DNA of 64,000 bases, taken from NCBI GenBank assembly GCA_963575745.1, contig CAUYUJ010020171.1:223501-287500 (forward strand). Direction: 5' to 3'. This document shows, one piece after another, positions 31,082 to 40,345 of this stretch. The notes under the pieces are model-generated. The model searched no databases. It was not told the origin of the DNA and saw only the letters and a list, made by a program, of their open reading frames with translations. The first letter of the stretch is position 1; every line of letters begins with the position of its first letter. Made by a program: the position numbers and the translations under genes. This stretch comes from Prorocentrum cordatum (Eukaryota; Sar; Dinophyceae; Prorocentrales; Prorocentraceae).

Positions 31082-31260
31082 CGGTATGTTCGCATCCTGT
31101 CGACCGGCGGCGACCTTGCCATTGGCGTTCATTGTTAAACGCCGCCGGCGACCCAGAATCGGTCGATTTTGTAAGATTAGACGGTCCGCAAACGTCCGAT
31201 CGTTCAAGGTTGAGCGGTGTCAGAAGCGAACGCCGAAGTCGGCACGACACAAACCTGCCG
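31082..31260. mobile_element. MITE family H, copy 2
   Basis: CGGTATGTTCGCATCCTGTC, AACGCCGCCGGCGACCCAGA and CGTCCGATCGTTCAAGGTTG are shared with copy 1; ends CACAAACCTGCCG then TA. Confidence 0.82.
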
Positions 31261-31320
31261 TATGCTTTACACCCAGCACCGGTCCAGGCCACGCCAATCC
31301 TGGGCCCAGGGTTGGTATTA

Positions 31321-31462
31321 AGTCGGGCTTGTCCCTTTACAGGAGGAGTATGCAAATATAGTAACAAAAATAGTCTGGGGACGATTTTTCTCAGATTTTT
31401 GTTAACTTTTGTTTTTTTTGTGTTGTCGTCCAAAATCGGCATGTAGGCGGACATACCCGACC
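31321..31462. mobile_element. MITE family A, copy 6 (TA-flanked)
   Basis: 142 bp; AGTCGGGCTTGTCCC and its near-complement, TA on both sides (31319-31320, 31463-31464). Confidence 0.82.
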
Positions 31463-31577
31463 TATGGCTGGTACATCAAAGTACGCTGTCCTGGTCAAGC
31501 CATGAGGGCACCGATCCTGGGCTTGGCCAGGACTGGCGAGGGTGTGTTACACTTTGCGCCCTGTCACCGTACTTTTG

Positions 31578-32338
31578 AGTCGGGCGTGTCCCTCTGCAGG
31601 AGGAATAACCCCACAGGGTCTCTTGAACCCCCCCCCCCAATAGTGCGCAAATATATGGTTGTCCCGCGAGCTTATTGACGGATTGGGACCCCAGCAATAA
31701 TGGAACATATTATTTTTCGTGTGGAACTCGGGCCCCACCGGGAGGGAGGGAACCCGCGAGGACCGTGAGACATTTCATCCTCGATTTATCCATCCTAAGG
31801 CAAGGGAGGGGACCCGCGAGGACTGTGAGCAGCAAGGGAAGATATACAAAGCCCAAGCGGCTAATAGTGCGAAACTAATTCCTGGGCGGCCCTCGTACCT
31901 CAGGCAGGAGCGTCCTCAGTCCTCGTAGCTTGCGGTCCTCAGTCCTCGTAGCTTGCGGTCCTCAGTCTTCGTAGCTTGCGGTCCTCAGTCCTCGTAGCTT
32001 GCGGTCCTCAGTCCTCGTAGCTTGCGGTCCTCAGTCCTCGTAGCTTGCGAGAGGTCCTCAGTCCTCGTAGCTTTCGGGAGGTCCTCAGTGGGGGGAGGGA
32101 GAGGGAGCGAGGGGGGAGGACGGGGGGAGGGAGGGGGGAGGACGGGGGGGCGCGGAGTTTTATTCCCCGGAGAGAGAACCAGGGGGGGGGGGCCCTTTTC
32201 TAAAGACCCTACCGGGTTATTCAAAAATAGGCAAAACAAAGAATCAGGGGGGCGATGTGTTGAGCATTTGTCTGTATGTTTCCTTCCTGAATCTTTGTTT
32301 TTCCTCCAGGATCCGCCTGTAGGGGGTCATGCCCGACC
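31578..32338. mobile_element. Long family A element (761 bp) or nested pair
   Basis: Left end AGTCGGGCGTGTCCCTCTG and right end GGTCATGCCCGACC are family A tips, with TG on both outer sides. The subterminal GGGTCTCTTGAAC on the left also mirrors GTTATTC and AGACCC on the right. The inside includes a 23-bp tandem array but no transposase frame. Either a longer member of the family, or two ends joined by chance. Confidence 0.5.
31890..32096. repeat. 23-bp tandem repeat
   Basis: CCTCGTAGCTTGCGG plus TCCTCAGT, about eight units, very similar to each other. Confidence 0.93.
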
Positions 32339-32406
32339 TGATCACAGCACCACCACTGCGGGGACCCCTTCGCCGGCCCCGGCTCCCGGTGCTCCCCGCT
32401 CCCCAG

Positions 32407-32535
32407 GTGGAGGCGTGCGCCGCGCGCCTGGCCGTCTGCGCCCGCGACCTTCCGGCGCGGTCGCTGGTGTCGCTGGCGGGCGCCCTGGCGGCGCTGTCGC
32501 CGCGAGAAGGCTGCGGCCCTGCGCGCCGCTCTCTG
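32407..32535 (+). CDS. Candidate exon: helical repeat segment
   Basis: A pyrimidine-rich CCCCGCTCCCCAG precedes the frame VEACAARLAVCARDLPARSL then VSLAGALAALSPREGCG. It is among the best of the series: good acceptor, no local triplet repeat to explain it, and LPARSLVSLAGALAALSPRE fits a 35-40-residue helical-repeat unit of RAP/OPR/FAST type. The frame meets a TCC tract near 32545; the donor is not certain. Confidence 0.52.
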
Positions 32536-33098
32536 CGCGCCTCTGCCCCCTCCTCCTCCTCCTCCTCCGGCTCGAGGAGCGCACAAGGCAAGCCCGAGCG
32601 CGATGGCATCGGAGACGGCTCGCATCGCCACCGGAGCATCTCGAAGAGCAGCCCGTGCACGGAGGCCTCCAGTCGTCAGGCGAGGAACAGGCAGCGATGC
32701 CGCGGCCGCTCCCTCGTCGCCGCGGGCGGGCTCGCTTCGAGATCCGGGTCCAGAGCGCACCCCGGGGAGAGGTCCGCGGAGCGGCGGTAGAATGGAGGGT
32801 CTCAGCTCCCCCAGGCGGGGGGCCTCGTCGCCACGGGTGGAGGCAGCTCGAAGGGCCTGCCAGAGCGGGCGCCGGCAGGGGGCCGGCGGGCGCCTCCGGC
32901 GCGCCAGCACCGCGAGGCGGCGTCGGCGGCGCGCCGGGAGGGAGGTCGTCGGGAGACCCTCGCTGGGATCGGGCTCCTGGGCCTCCGCGGAGGCCTGCAT
33001 AGGAGCCCACCACAGGGGACCCCGCGTGAGGCTTCCGGGGACCCCCGGGAGGTCTCCGAGGCCCTCCGGCCTCGCCTTCACCCCTCGCCCATCGTCTG
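32536..33098. other. GC-rich, no gene assigned
   Basis: Short TCC tract at 32548-32567, then GC-rich sequence open on both strands without a recognisable domain. Confidence 0.3.
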
Positions 33099-33262
33099 CC
33101 AGGAGGGAAAGAAACACACAGACACAATTAATCTGCGATTTCCCAGAGAATATGGGAAAATATGGGAAGTGGGGGGGAAGACAAAAATTCCAAAAATATT
33201 GAAAAATATGGGGAATCTTTTTATGTGTGTGTATTTATCTGTGTGTCTCAGGGCCCCTTCAG
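33099..33262 (+). repeat. Dispersed repeat family B, copy 4
   Basis: CCAGGAGGGAAAGAAACACA to GTGTGTATTTATCTGTGTG and GGGCCCCTTCAGTC. Confidence 0.82.
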
Positions 33263-33333
33263 TCTGCCTCCTGCTGTGGGGGCCCCGCGTCGCCGTGCGC
33301 GCCGAGCGCCGTGCGAGCAGCCGGCCGGGGCAG

Positions 33334-33432
33334 GCTCCTGCGGAGCCATCCTGTGGAGGCCCGTCTTGGGCGGGCTCTTGGGCCAGTGGTGGGGCTCCGG
33401 GAGGCGGCCCTCGCAGAGAGGAGGGCGAAGGC
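33334..33432 (+). CDS. Candidate exon: basic helical segment
   Basis: CGGCCGGGGCAG, then one base and LLRSHPVEARLGRALGPVVG followed by LREAALAERRAKAQT. Helix-forming and non-repetitive until it meets a (GGA)n tract at 33437. Acceptor lacks a good pyrimidine tract; an alternative AG lies 13 bases upstream. Confidence 0.35.
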
Positions 33433-33436
33433 GCAG

Positions 33437-33545
33437 ACGAGGAGGAGGAGGAGGAGGCGGAGGAGGAGGAGGGAGGGAGGGAGGGAGGTAGGGAGGGCGG
33501 AAAAGGAGGAGGAGGAGGAGGAGGAGGAGAATGATGAGGAGGATG
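33437..33545. repeat. (GGA)n / GGGAGGGA tract
   Basis: Pure and imperfect purine triplets. Confidence 0.9.
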
Positions 33546-34244
33546 AGGACGGACGCTAGCCCAGTATGCAGCACCCCTTCAGCAAGTCAGTGGGCAGCCC
33601 AAGAAGTGCCGCCATGCTAGCACCCTCCTTGTACGGATCACTTTCCAGTCTTCGCCTCGACCCTCCCCGCATTCCACGCCTTGTCTGCGATTTCCTCAGG
33701 CACTGACCCCACCAGAAGGCACGGCCAGCACGCCAAATACACAGGCCAGCCTTCTGCAGAGCCAGCCTCGCACGCTTCTGTTATATCACGGTCTGCATAC
33801 GCCTCCTATTTCCACTCTTCTTGTGTCGCTTGTTAGCTTTGCCACACCATGATTTATCACCATACGCGGCGGGGGTACTAAGATCATTTTGCTTGCGGGA
33901 GGTGGCGGGGAGGTATCAGGCATTCACGGGGCGGGGTACTGTATTTGCACCAGCTTGGCGCCAGACCACCTGTAGCTGTAGTTCGTCTTCCTCGTTCGGT
34001 ATCTCCCTTCACACGTTATCGTACATGGGTGACTTGTATCTCTTCCTGTCCAGGTGCCGCGGACTGGGTGATTCTCGCCCTCGACGGCCACTATCATTTG
34101 TGTGTGTGTGTCTTGTTGCTTTTCTTTTTCTGATCCCGTCCGCGGCCTCATTCGTTTGTTACCACGCCTAAGTCGGCGATACTGTTCTGCACCAATTCAG
34201 CACGCGACTGGTCAGCCCTAATGTCCGAGCAGCGGCAAAAAGGG
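33546..34244. other. Unique sequence, no gene recognised
   Basis: Moderate GC, non-repetitive, intron-like. A (TG)7 run at 34099-34111. No convincing frame on either strand. Confidence 0.4.
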
Positions 34245-34428
34245 GAGAGGACGGAGGAGGTGGGAGGATTGAGGAGGAGGAGGGAGGAGGAAGGAGGAGG
34301 AGGCAGGGAGAGGAGGGAGGAGGAGCGAGAAGGCAGGGAAGCGGAGGCGGCGGAGGGATGGCAGGAGGGAGGAGGAGCGATCGGGAGGGAGGAGTTCGGG
34401 AGGAGGGGAGGAGGAAGCAGGAGGGAAG
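34245..34428. repeat. Imperfect (GGA)n tract
   Basis: GGAGGA and GGGAGGC units throughout, purine on the + strand. Confidence 0.85.
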
Positions 34429-34429
34429 T

Positions 34430-34525
34430 GCGAGGCGGCGCCGCTCCCGGCGCGGGCGCGGCGGCGCTCCTGGCGGCGCTGCCGGTGCTCGGGGGGCGTC
34501 GGCTGCACAGCGCACCGTGGGGGAT
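34430..34525 (+). CDS. Weak candidate exon after a purine tract
   Basis: After GGAGGGAAG the frame reads RGGAAPGAGAAALLAALPVL then GGRRLHSAPWG. AAALLAALPVLGG has the style of the series, but the preceding tract is purine-rich, and the minus strand is equally open. Kept at low weight. Confidence 0.22.
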
Positions 34526-35224
34526 AGGGGTCCCGAGGCCAGGGGGTCCTGAGGTTTTTCGCCGTTTCTGGCGTCTCAGGTCCTTCCACGGGCCCCGTGA
34601 CCGTCAGAAAAGGACTCGGGATGAAGATCTCGTCCTGCGGGAGGGTCCTGGGGTCCAAGGCCCGCTTTCCTCAGGACCCGTCTCCCCCACTTTAACCAAC
34701 ACGCATGGTCGTTCGTTCGGCGGCTTGCCGTTGGGGAAGTGAGAAGGAGCCCCCCAGCAAAAGTTCGCGCAAGAGTTAGCCCGAGCTGATTGTTGCACCT
34801 CCCACTGCCCCCCATTGGCGTCGCCACCATCCGTCCATTCTCAAACGTCGAAGGAGGCAAATGTACCATTGCCGCTACGTTTCCCCCTCTCAGAAAGCGG
34901 CGGGGTTTCTCGAAAGGTCTCCGGCCTTTGAGGGGTTTGCTATGTACTCGGGGTAATTAGGGTCATGGTCATATTCTGAGCGTGTAGTTGGGGATCTCCT
35001 ATACACGCTAAGTGTTTCGCACTTTGCGTGTATCCTGTGTGGTAGGCTCTTAGCGTATATCCGAGAGCTGCGTCACCCGACCCAAGTTAGCGTGTGCTCC
35101 CCTGCGTTGCTTAGCGTGTCAGCGGTTCCGGTTTTTGCAGTGCCCGGAAGTACATGCACGCTAAGAACAGAATCGAGACCGTACGGTCCGATTTTTTCCG
35201 TCAGCCCGTAAACGTTCTGAGCAC
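34526..35224. other. Unique sequence with CTTAGCGTGT motifs
   Basis: At 34990-35165 the motif ATACACGCTAAG or its complement occurs about six times in both orientations, hinting at an eroded inverted-repeat element. No gene recognised. Confidence 0.4.
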
Positions 35225-35560
35225 TCAGTACTAAAGTTCCCCTCGGTCTCTTTTGCTGCGCCGCCTTTCCCTTCCAACTGAAGGTTTGCGGCGCCATTGT
35301 ATCAACATTGCCAATGCATTTTGCAACTGATCTGTTGTGCTCTCCGTAAACATCCGCTCGCGCGAGTGACGTCCCTCTGGTCGGGCGCACAGACGCATGC
35401 AGTTACACTGGCATATTTGCTTAGCGGACACCCTAGCCATGGCGTCAAGTACGTCTTTTCCGAGATTCAACTTTGGACACTTATTAGAGGATGATCTACC
35501 GTAATATCCATACCAAGAGCCTACCAACAGGATCAAGGCAACGCCCGAATCCATGATGAG
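35225..35560. repeat. Diverged duplicate, copy 1 (partner at 38075)
   Basis: Aligns with 38075-38400: TCTTTTGCTGCGCCGCC, GGCGCCATYKYRTCAACATT, AGCCATGGCGTCAAG and CCACAGGATCA-like blocks occur in the same order. On the minus strand both copies keep similar peptides: CPKLNLGKDVLDAMARVS here, CPKLSVGEDVLDAMAGMS there, and WRRKPSVG against WRRRPSVG. Here one 107-codon minus frame spans both blocks. Coding ancestry on the minus strand is likely; identity unknown. Confidence 0.55.
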
Positions 35561-36662
35561 ATCACGAAGCTGTGCTTCTCAGAGGTGAACCCTGCAACGA
35601 AGATCAATGCCACGGCTCAGAAGGAATCCGAAATATCGTCTTCGAGTCCGAGCCCCCCGACTGCGCCACGGACTCCGACTCGCGATTGTTCACTGAATCC
35701 CAGCATTAATTTCTCGTTGTCGTCGGGAAATTCGCCGGCAGGAGAAGGCCCTGGCCGCCGTGACACTCCACGGCCAGACGCAGACAAGGCGGAGGCATAC
35801 GCCGTGAGGTATGGGTCAACCGTCTTGGACAGACAACCATCGCCGCCCGGCGCCCATCAATCTTACGTGATCCCGTCCGATTGATCGGGTGAACAAATGA
35901 ATGACCACGCAACCTCTTCTTCGGCAGAAGGCCGATCAATCGAGTCGATTCCCCGCCTGAAAGGGGGGGCGGCTGCTGAGGCCCATCGGGGGGTGACTCC
36001 GAGGCCCGTGGTCTCGGGTCGTTTCCGACATTGGCTCAGGAACACCCGCCGACGCAATTGCCTTTTCGACAACCTGTGTCGCCGAAGCCTCGTGGGAAGA
36101 TCTGCAAGGTGGAATGGCAGAGATGATGGCCTGCCTGCCCGCGGCCGCTCAGCAGAAAGCCGAAGAGGCAAACTGGTCAAGAGTGCCCGCGGCGAAGCTG
36201 CCTCGGGGGGCCACCAGCCCGTCGGGCCAGATCCCCGCTCGCGAAGCGGACCAAGACGGAGGGAATTCCAGAGGAGAGCCAGGTGCTCCAACCAGGGGGC
36301 GGCCCCGGCGGCTGCGCACTTGGCCCCCCTCTTCCCCCCTCCCCGCCGGTCAGTCCGAAGAGGACGCTGCGCGCGGGGCGCCTGGAACTGAGTGCGACGA
36401 GAGCCCCTGCCCCTCGCACGCGCTATCCGCAGGCCAGGGGCACGGTGCCCGACCGACGCAGGACGTCGAGGGCCCCGTCGGGCGCATCGTCTTCCTCCGC
36501 TTGCACGGCGCGCTCGGACGCATCGAGTTTTCGCATCGACGAGTCGCGCGCGAATCAAGGCCCCGGGCGCGCGGCATTCCTTGGGCGCCGCTGCCCGGGA
36601 GGTCGATGGCAGTGCAAGCAGGCGGTCAGCTGTTACCTATGCGACTTGATATTTCTCTATCC
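35495..36662 (+). pseudogene. Unassigned coding-like stretch, interrupted
   Basis: A + frame from about 35495 reads AYQQDQGNARIHDEITKLCF and goes on with a Ser/Pro/Asn-rich part (NPATKINATAQKESEISSSS) to a stop at 35884. MNDHATSSSAEGRSIESIPR follows at 35897, and another frame opens near 35997 with TPADAIAFSTTCVAEASWED then MAEMMACLPAAAQQKAEEAN. That frame continues to 36662 and includes GPVGRIVFLRLHGALGRIEF. Codon sense is better than in surrounding DNA, but stops and shifts intervene. They could be introns or decay. No domain recognised. The minus strand is also open over 35863-36558, less convincingly. Confidence 0.35.
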
Positions 36663-36799
36663 TGATTGTCTCCACACTCGCGCACAGGCGCGCAGCGCTC
36701 CGTAGATTCGAGCGGGGGCGAGCCGGAGAGCGAAGGCGGGGGGCAATGGCCGAAGAGCGGGGCCAGGAGTTGGCGCGAATGGAAGACTGATCATGATGG

Positions 36800-37535
36800 C
36801 CGGAGTTCAACAGCGCGCTGTTTCTCGCGTCCAGGCTTGGAGCGACCGATTCGCGATGATTCGCGGCATGGAGCAGGCTCGCGTCGCCCCAGAGCAGGCG
36901 ATGCGAGGGCCAGCAGAGCTCTGCGAGCTGGCCAGCAGGGCCGGGGCCTCGGCAGCCGCCGAGAAGCGTGCTCGAGCCCTCGCGCAGAGCGCCGCAGCTT
37001 TCTCCAACTGCTGGCGCGCGTGAAGTTCAGCCTGCTGTTGGTGCAATTTCTCTCGATGTGCCTCCCAATCCTCCATGGACCGCGTCGCTCTGCGCTCGGC
37101 ATTCAGGTCCACGATGGCCACCTCGTCAATCGCTGCTCGACCCTCTGAGTCCGCTCGAGCGCGGCGCGAACCTCGGCGGTAGCGCGAACGCAATTCGCGC
37201 GCGCGCGCTCCATTGGGGCCATGGCTTGCGCCTGTCGGCGAGCGTCGCCGACCTCGCCCCGCGCCTGCCCCATCGCCTCTGCGCTCTCGGCCGACGCCGT
37301 CCTCGAGACGGCCTCGGCGCTCAGTTGATCTGCCTGGGCCCCTCGAAACGCGGCCTTCGCATCCGCCTCCGGGAGAGATTCGCGCCTCAGCCGCCGTGAG
37401 CTCTTCGGCGACTCTGGTCATCGTCGCCTGCTGGGTTTCTCCAGCCCCCCAAGGCGCCCAGGCCCGACGCGCTCTTGTCACCGCGGGACTCGCCGGCCCG
37501 TGTCGGCTTGTCCTCATTGGCAATGTCAGGAGTGC
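36800..37535 (-). pseudogene. Coiled-coil protein relic
   Basis: Reading leftward from 37535, the minus strand gives IANEDKPTRAGESRGDKSAS. After a shift comes TRVAEELTAAEARIS, then in a third frame DAKAAFRGAQADQLSAEAVS and RTASAESAEAMGQARGEVGD. It then returns to AIDEVAIVDLNAERRATRSM and EDWEAHREKLHQQQAELHAR ahead of QQLEKAAALCARARARF. Long Ala/Glu/Arg/Gln heptad-like helices point to a coiled coil. Three frames are needed, so it is a decayed gene or a multi-exon piece with misread joins. A + strand frame at 36793-37023 is also open but I judge the minus reading better. Could be a retroelement gag; unproven. Confidence 0.4.
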
Positions 37536-37541
37536 CCCCCC

Positions 37542-37769
37542 TCAGAGCCCCGAATCATCAGGGGTAACTCGGGTCAGGGATAACTCGGGTTCGTTCTTCG
37601 GGAATCCAAACCCGAGTTACCCCGGACCCGAGTTATCCCGGATAACTCGGGCGTCCAGAGCCCCGAATCATCAGGGGTAACTCGGGCCAGGGGTAACTCG
37701 GGTTCCTTTCTCGGGAATCCAAACCCGAGTTACCCCGGACCCGAGTTACCCCGGATAACTCGGGCGCCC
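37542..37769. repeat. 114-bp tandem duplication rich in CCCGAGTTA palindromes
   Basis: Two copies of a 114-bp unit, each starting CAGAGCCCCGAATCATCAGG. Each contains several GGTAACTCGGG or CCCGAGTTACC half-sites in both orientations, so each unit can fold into stacked hairpins. Confidence 0.92.
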
Positions 37770-37973
37770 AACCCCCCTTTCTGCGCGCGCGCCGCAAAGG
37801 CCTTCTGGCGCGGCGCCGCGGGGGCCGAAGCGCCGTGGGACGGGGCGAAGTCTGTCTCTTCAGGCCGCCGGGGCGCGCCGGCCTCGGGCCGGCTCGCCCC
37901 GCCGTGCCCCGGGGCGCCCGCTCTCGGTCGACGTCCGCCCGCGCGCGCAGTCCCCGCTCTGGGCCAGCCTCGG

Positions 37974-38034
37974 GAGGAGGAGGAGGAGGAGGAGGAGGAG
38001 GAGGAGGAGGAGGAGGAGGAGGAGGAGGATAAGG
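37974..38034. repeat. (GGA)n microsatellite
   Basis: About 18 triplets. Confidence 0.93.
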
Positions 38035-38074
38035 AGTATAGTAGTAGGAGGGGGTTTCGCCCCTCGCCGAGCTC

Positions 38075-38400
38075 CCTTCGCTTTCTTTTGCTGCGCCGCC
38101 AGTGCTCCCCAACAGAGGGCCGGCGGCGCCATCTCGTCAACATTGACATTGTCTTTCGCAGCTGCTCTGCCGTGCTTAGCGTAGAAGTCCAGTCGCGCGC
38201 GCGCGCACGCATACGCGCGCGCACACGCACGCACACACACATCCTTAGGCTAGTACGCCTGCATAACGGACATCCCAGCCATGGCGTCAAGGACGTCCTC
38301 TCCGACACTCAACTTGGGACAACCACTAGTAGATGGCCCACCAGAACAGTCAGACCGATGTCCCATCCACAGGATCAGGATGATGCCCGAACGCATGATA
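38075..38400. repeat. Diverged duplicate, copy 2 (partner at 35225)
   Basis: Same block order as copy 1, expanded by CGCGCG/CACACA repeats near 38195-38241. Minus-strand peptides STAEQLRKTMSMLTRWRRRP and GCPKLSVGEDVLDAMAGMS match copy 1, but lie in different frames here. Confidence 0.55.
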
Positions 38401-38718
38401 AAAGAGGAAATGCTTGAGCCTTCTTAGAAGGCTCACCCTCTCATTCCCCTCCCGGGCTGCCCGCCGAATCGTGGGGGCCTGAGAGGTTTCAGAATTCCAT
38501 GCCTTCTGGGGCATATCGACCGGATTTCTTTTAATTTTGACGAATTCCGGACGAAATCTGAAGGAAAAGGTACACAGGTTTGGCCGAAATCTGGCCGACA
38601 TCATGTTCATGATAGGGCCGCGAAGGTCCACGGAGGCCCCCATGAATGCCTGCACACCCGCACACGAACCCGTCCCCGCCAGGCCGACTCCCCTTCGGAA
38701 GGCAACAGCTATATACAT
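38350..38718 (-). CDS. Unassigned open frame of 122 codons
   Basis: The minus frame includes MMSARFRPNLCTFSFRFRPE then FVKIKRNPVDMPQKAWNSE and a basic C-terminus. Amino-acid usage is more protein-like than in most frames here, with a repeated FRP motif. No domain recognised, no splice or promoter evidence, and its C-terminal end overlaps the duplicate at 38075-38400. May be chance. Confidence 0.22.
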   Translation of the reverse strand: MYIAVAFRRGVGLAGTGSCAGVQAFMGASVDLRGPIMNMMSARFRPNLCTFSFRFRPEFVKIKRNPVDMPQKAWNSETSQAPTIRRAAREGNERVSLLRRLKHFLFYHAFGHHPDPVDGTSV

Positions 38719-38943
38719 TTAGACCAATCCTTGCCAGGTCGATCTTGGGCCCTGGATCTGCGCACCAGGGTCGGCGTGCACGCTGTCTTGCCCAAGCCAG
38801 CTTGCTGGGCGCATGCGCCGCTCTTGGGTCCAGGATGGGCGTTGGCAGGGTCGGTGTAGTTGTATCGTTGACGCCCCACTACCCCAGCCTGTCGGTTATT
38901 GCTGGAGGTGGTCCTTCGATGAACGAACAGCGAGATAAATTTA
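38719..38943. other. No gene recognised
   Basis: GCCAGGATGGG-like and TTGGGTCCAGGATGGGCG motifs resemble sequence near 39780-39845; otherwise featureless. Confidence 0.3.
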
Positions 38944-39066
38944 AACTTTCTGAGGTCCGCGCCGATTTCTTGGGTCGGCGCTGGGACTCCCTGGCGGCGC
39001 TTCCAGCGCCGACCTTGGCGCGCCCCGCGAGCCAGGGAAGAGGGTCCGCGCGGACCTCCGACAGTG
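38944..39066. mobile_element. MITE family E, copy 3 (TA-flanked)
   Basis: AACTTTCTGAGGTCCGCG against CGCGGACCTCCGACAGTG, with GCGCTGG and CCAGCGCC symmetry inside. TA at 38942-38943 and 39067-39068. 123 bp. Confidence 0.8.
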
Positions 39067-39284
39067 TACGTTTCTGCCCCTGGCCCAGGGTGCCCCAATT
39101 TTCCCTGCTAGTTTGAAGCCCCTGAGGCCCTTTGTGCCTCGTGACAGGTGTTGCGTAGGCTGTGGTAGGAGGTCTCGGCGAAATCCCACCAGCCCTCAGG
39201 GCGTCGGTGGTTTAACGAGTTTCCTCTTCCACCCCTCCCTCTTCCCCCTTCGGGGAGGGGTTTACCCCTCCCCCTACCCCCTCC

Positions 39285-39755
39285 CCACTGACCTGGACAG
39301 GGGGTTCCGCGGCGCGTTGGAGCGCCCAAGATCGACCCTTGGGAGGGCTAAAATTCGACACCCCTCACGAGGATCGTGGCTCCTGAGGGGGGGGCTGTAA
39401 TTAGGGAGCCCCCCTTCGTTGATCGATCTCCTCCAAGATGGCTCCGAGGCCCCCCAAGAGGCCCCCAGGAGGCCTCCAAGAGACCCCCAAGAGGCCCCAA
39501 GAAACCCCCCAGAGGCACCCAAGAAGCGCCCAGGAGGCCCCAAGAAGCGCCCAGGAGGCCCCCACAGGCCCCAAGATGGCCCCAAGAGGCCCCACGAGGC
39601 CCCCAGGAGGCCCCAAAGAGGATCCCGAACGGCCCACAGAGGCCCCCCCGAGGCACCCAAGACGCCGAAAAGCCCCTCAGGACGACCCTCTACTCGCCTG
39701 GGCGTCGTTTCTGGACGGGCTGGTGGGGATACGCGAAGCGTCTAGAATTTTGAAC
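39285..39755 (-). repeat. Composite repeat K, copy 1 (inverted)
   Basis: Contains, in reverse, the same parts as 61590-62205 and 62515-63240: a TCCAGAAACGACGCCCAGG block, a CTTGGGGGCCTC minisatellite, GATCGATCAACGAA, and the CCAGGTCAGTGGGGAGGG end. Probably a large non-autonomous element. Confidence 0.7.
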
Positions 39756-39993
39756 CAGTGACATTTGCATCACCCGAGCCTGGGTTCCAGGGTCGGAGTG
39801 TTCCCGGGCCCCGACCCAGGGATGGGCCTGGCCAGGATGGGGCCCTGCAGAGAAGAAACACAGACCTGGTAGGTTCGCGCGATTTTTTGAAAGGCCAGAT
39901 GCGACATGAAACGCGAACACGAAACCACTCTCGCAGAGTGCATTCATCCTTCCTCCCTGCGGGAGTGTTCCCTGGCGCCCCCCCCCCCTGCAG

Positions 39994-40167
39994 GTGTTGC
40001 TGGACATAAAGCGGTACGACCTGCCGCCAGGCGTCCTCTGGCGCGCCGCGCGCGCCCTGGAGCACGCGGGCGCGCCTCCGGGGGCGCTGGCGCTCGAGCC
40101 CCGCGACCAGCCCGACGCGGCCGCGGCCAGGCGAACGTCGGAAGAAAACGAGGTCGACTGCGCTGGC
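39994..40167 (+). CDS. Candidate exon: helical segment, continued across a MITE
   Basis: A poly-C tract and CTGCAG precede the frame VLLDIKRYDLPPGVLWRAAR then ALEHAGAPPGALALEPRDQP. LPPGVLWRAARALEHAGAPP matches the helical-repeat pattern of other candidates. This is one of the two best acceptors in the window. The frame is open up to MITE D3. If D3 and one copy of its target duplication are ignored, the same frame continues open from 40346 through AQAAASGRCVSARETD to a (GTC)n tract. So the MITE landed inside sequence that was open, either exon or open intron. Confidence 0.52.
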
Positions 40168-40339
40168 CAAGGGCTCCCTCGAGGGCGCGAAGTTATTCGC
40201 GCTTCGCGCTTCGCGGTCCTCGTTCCTTCTCCCCCTCCTCCTCGTCCTCCTATTCTCCCTTTGGGAGGGCGGCGCGAGAGCGCGAAGTTATTCGCGCGTC
40301 GCGCTTCGCGCAGCGCGAAGCGCGAAGTTGGGAGCCCTA
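40168..40339. mobile_element. MITE family D, copy 3, with 6-bp target duplication
   Basis: CAAGGGCTCCC and GGGAGCCCTA ends; GCTGGC on both sides (40162-40167 and 40340-40345). The right edge creates TAG at the junction, a possible acceptor AG. 172 bp. Confidence 0.92.
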
Positions 40340-40345
40340 GCTGGC

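Noticed and set aside
34099-34111. Short (TG)n as a promoter mark
   Set aside because: Seven repeats only, no neighbouring gene.
38195-38241. Z-DNA-prone CGCGCG/CACACA run as a regulatory site
   Set aside because: Short alternating run within a diverged duplicate; nothing else supports a function.
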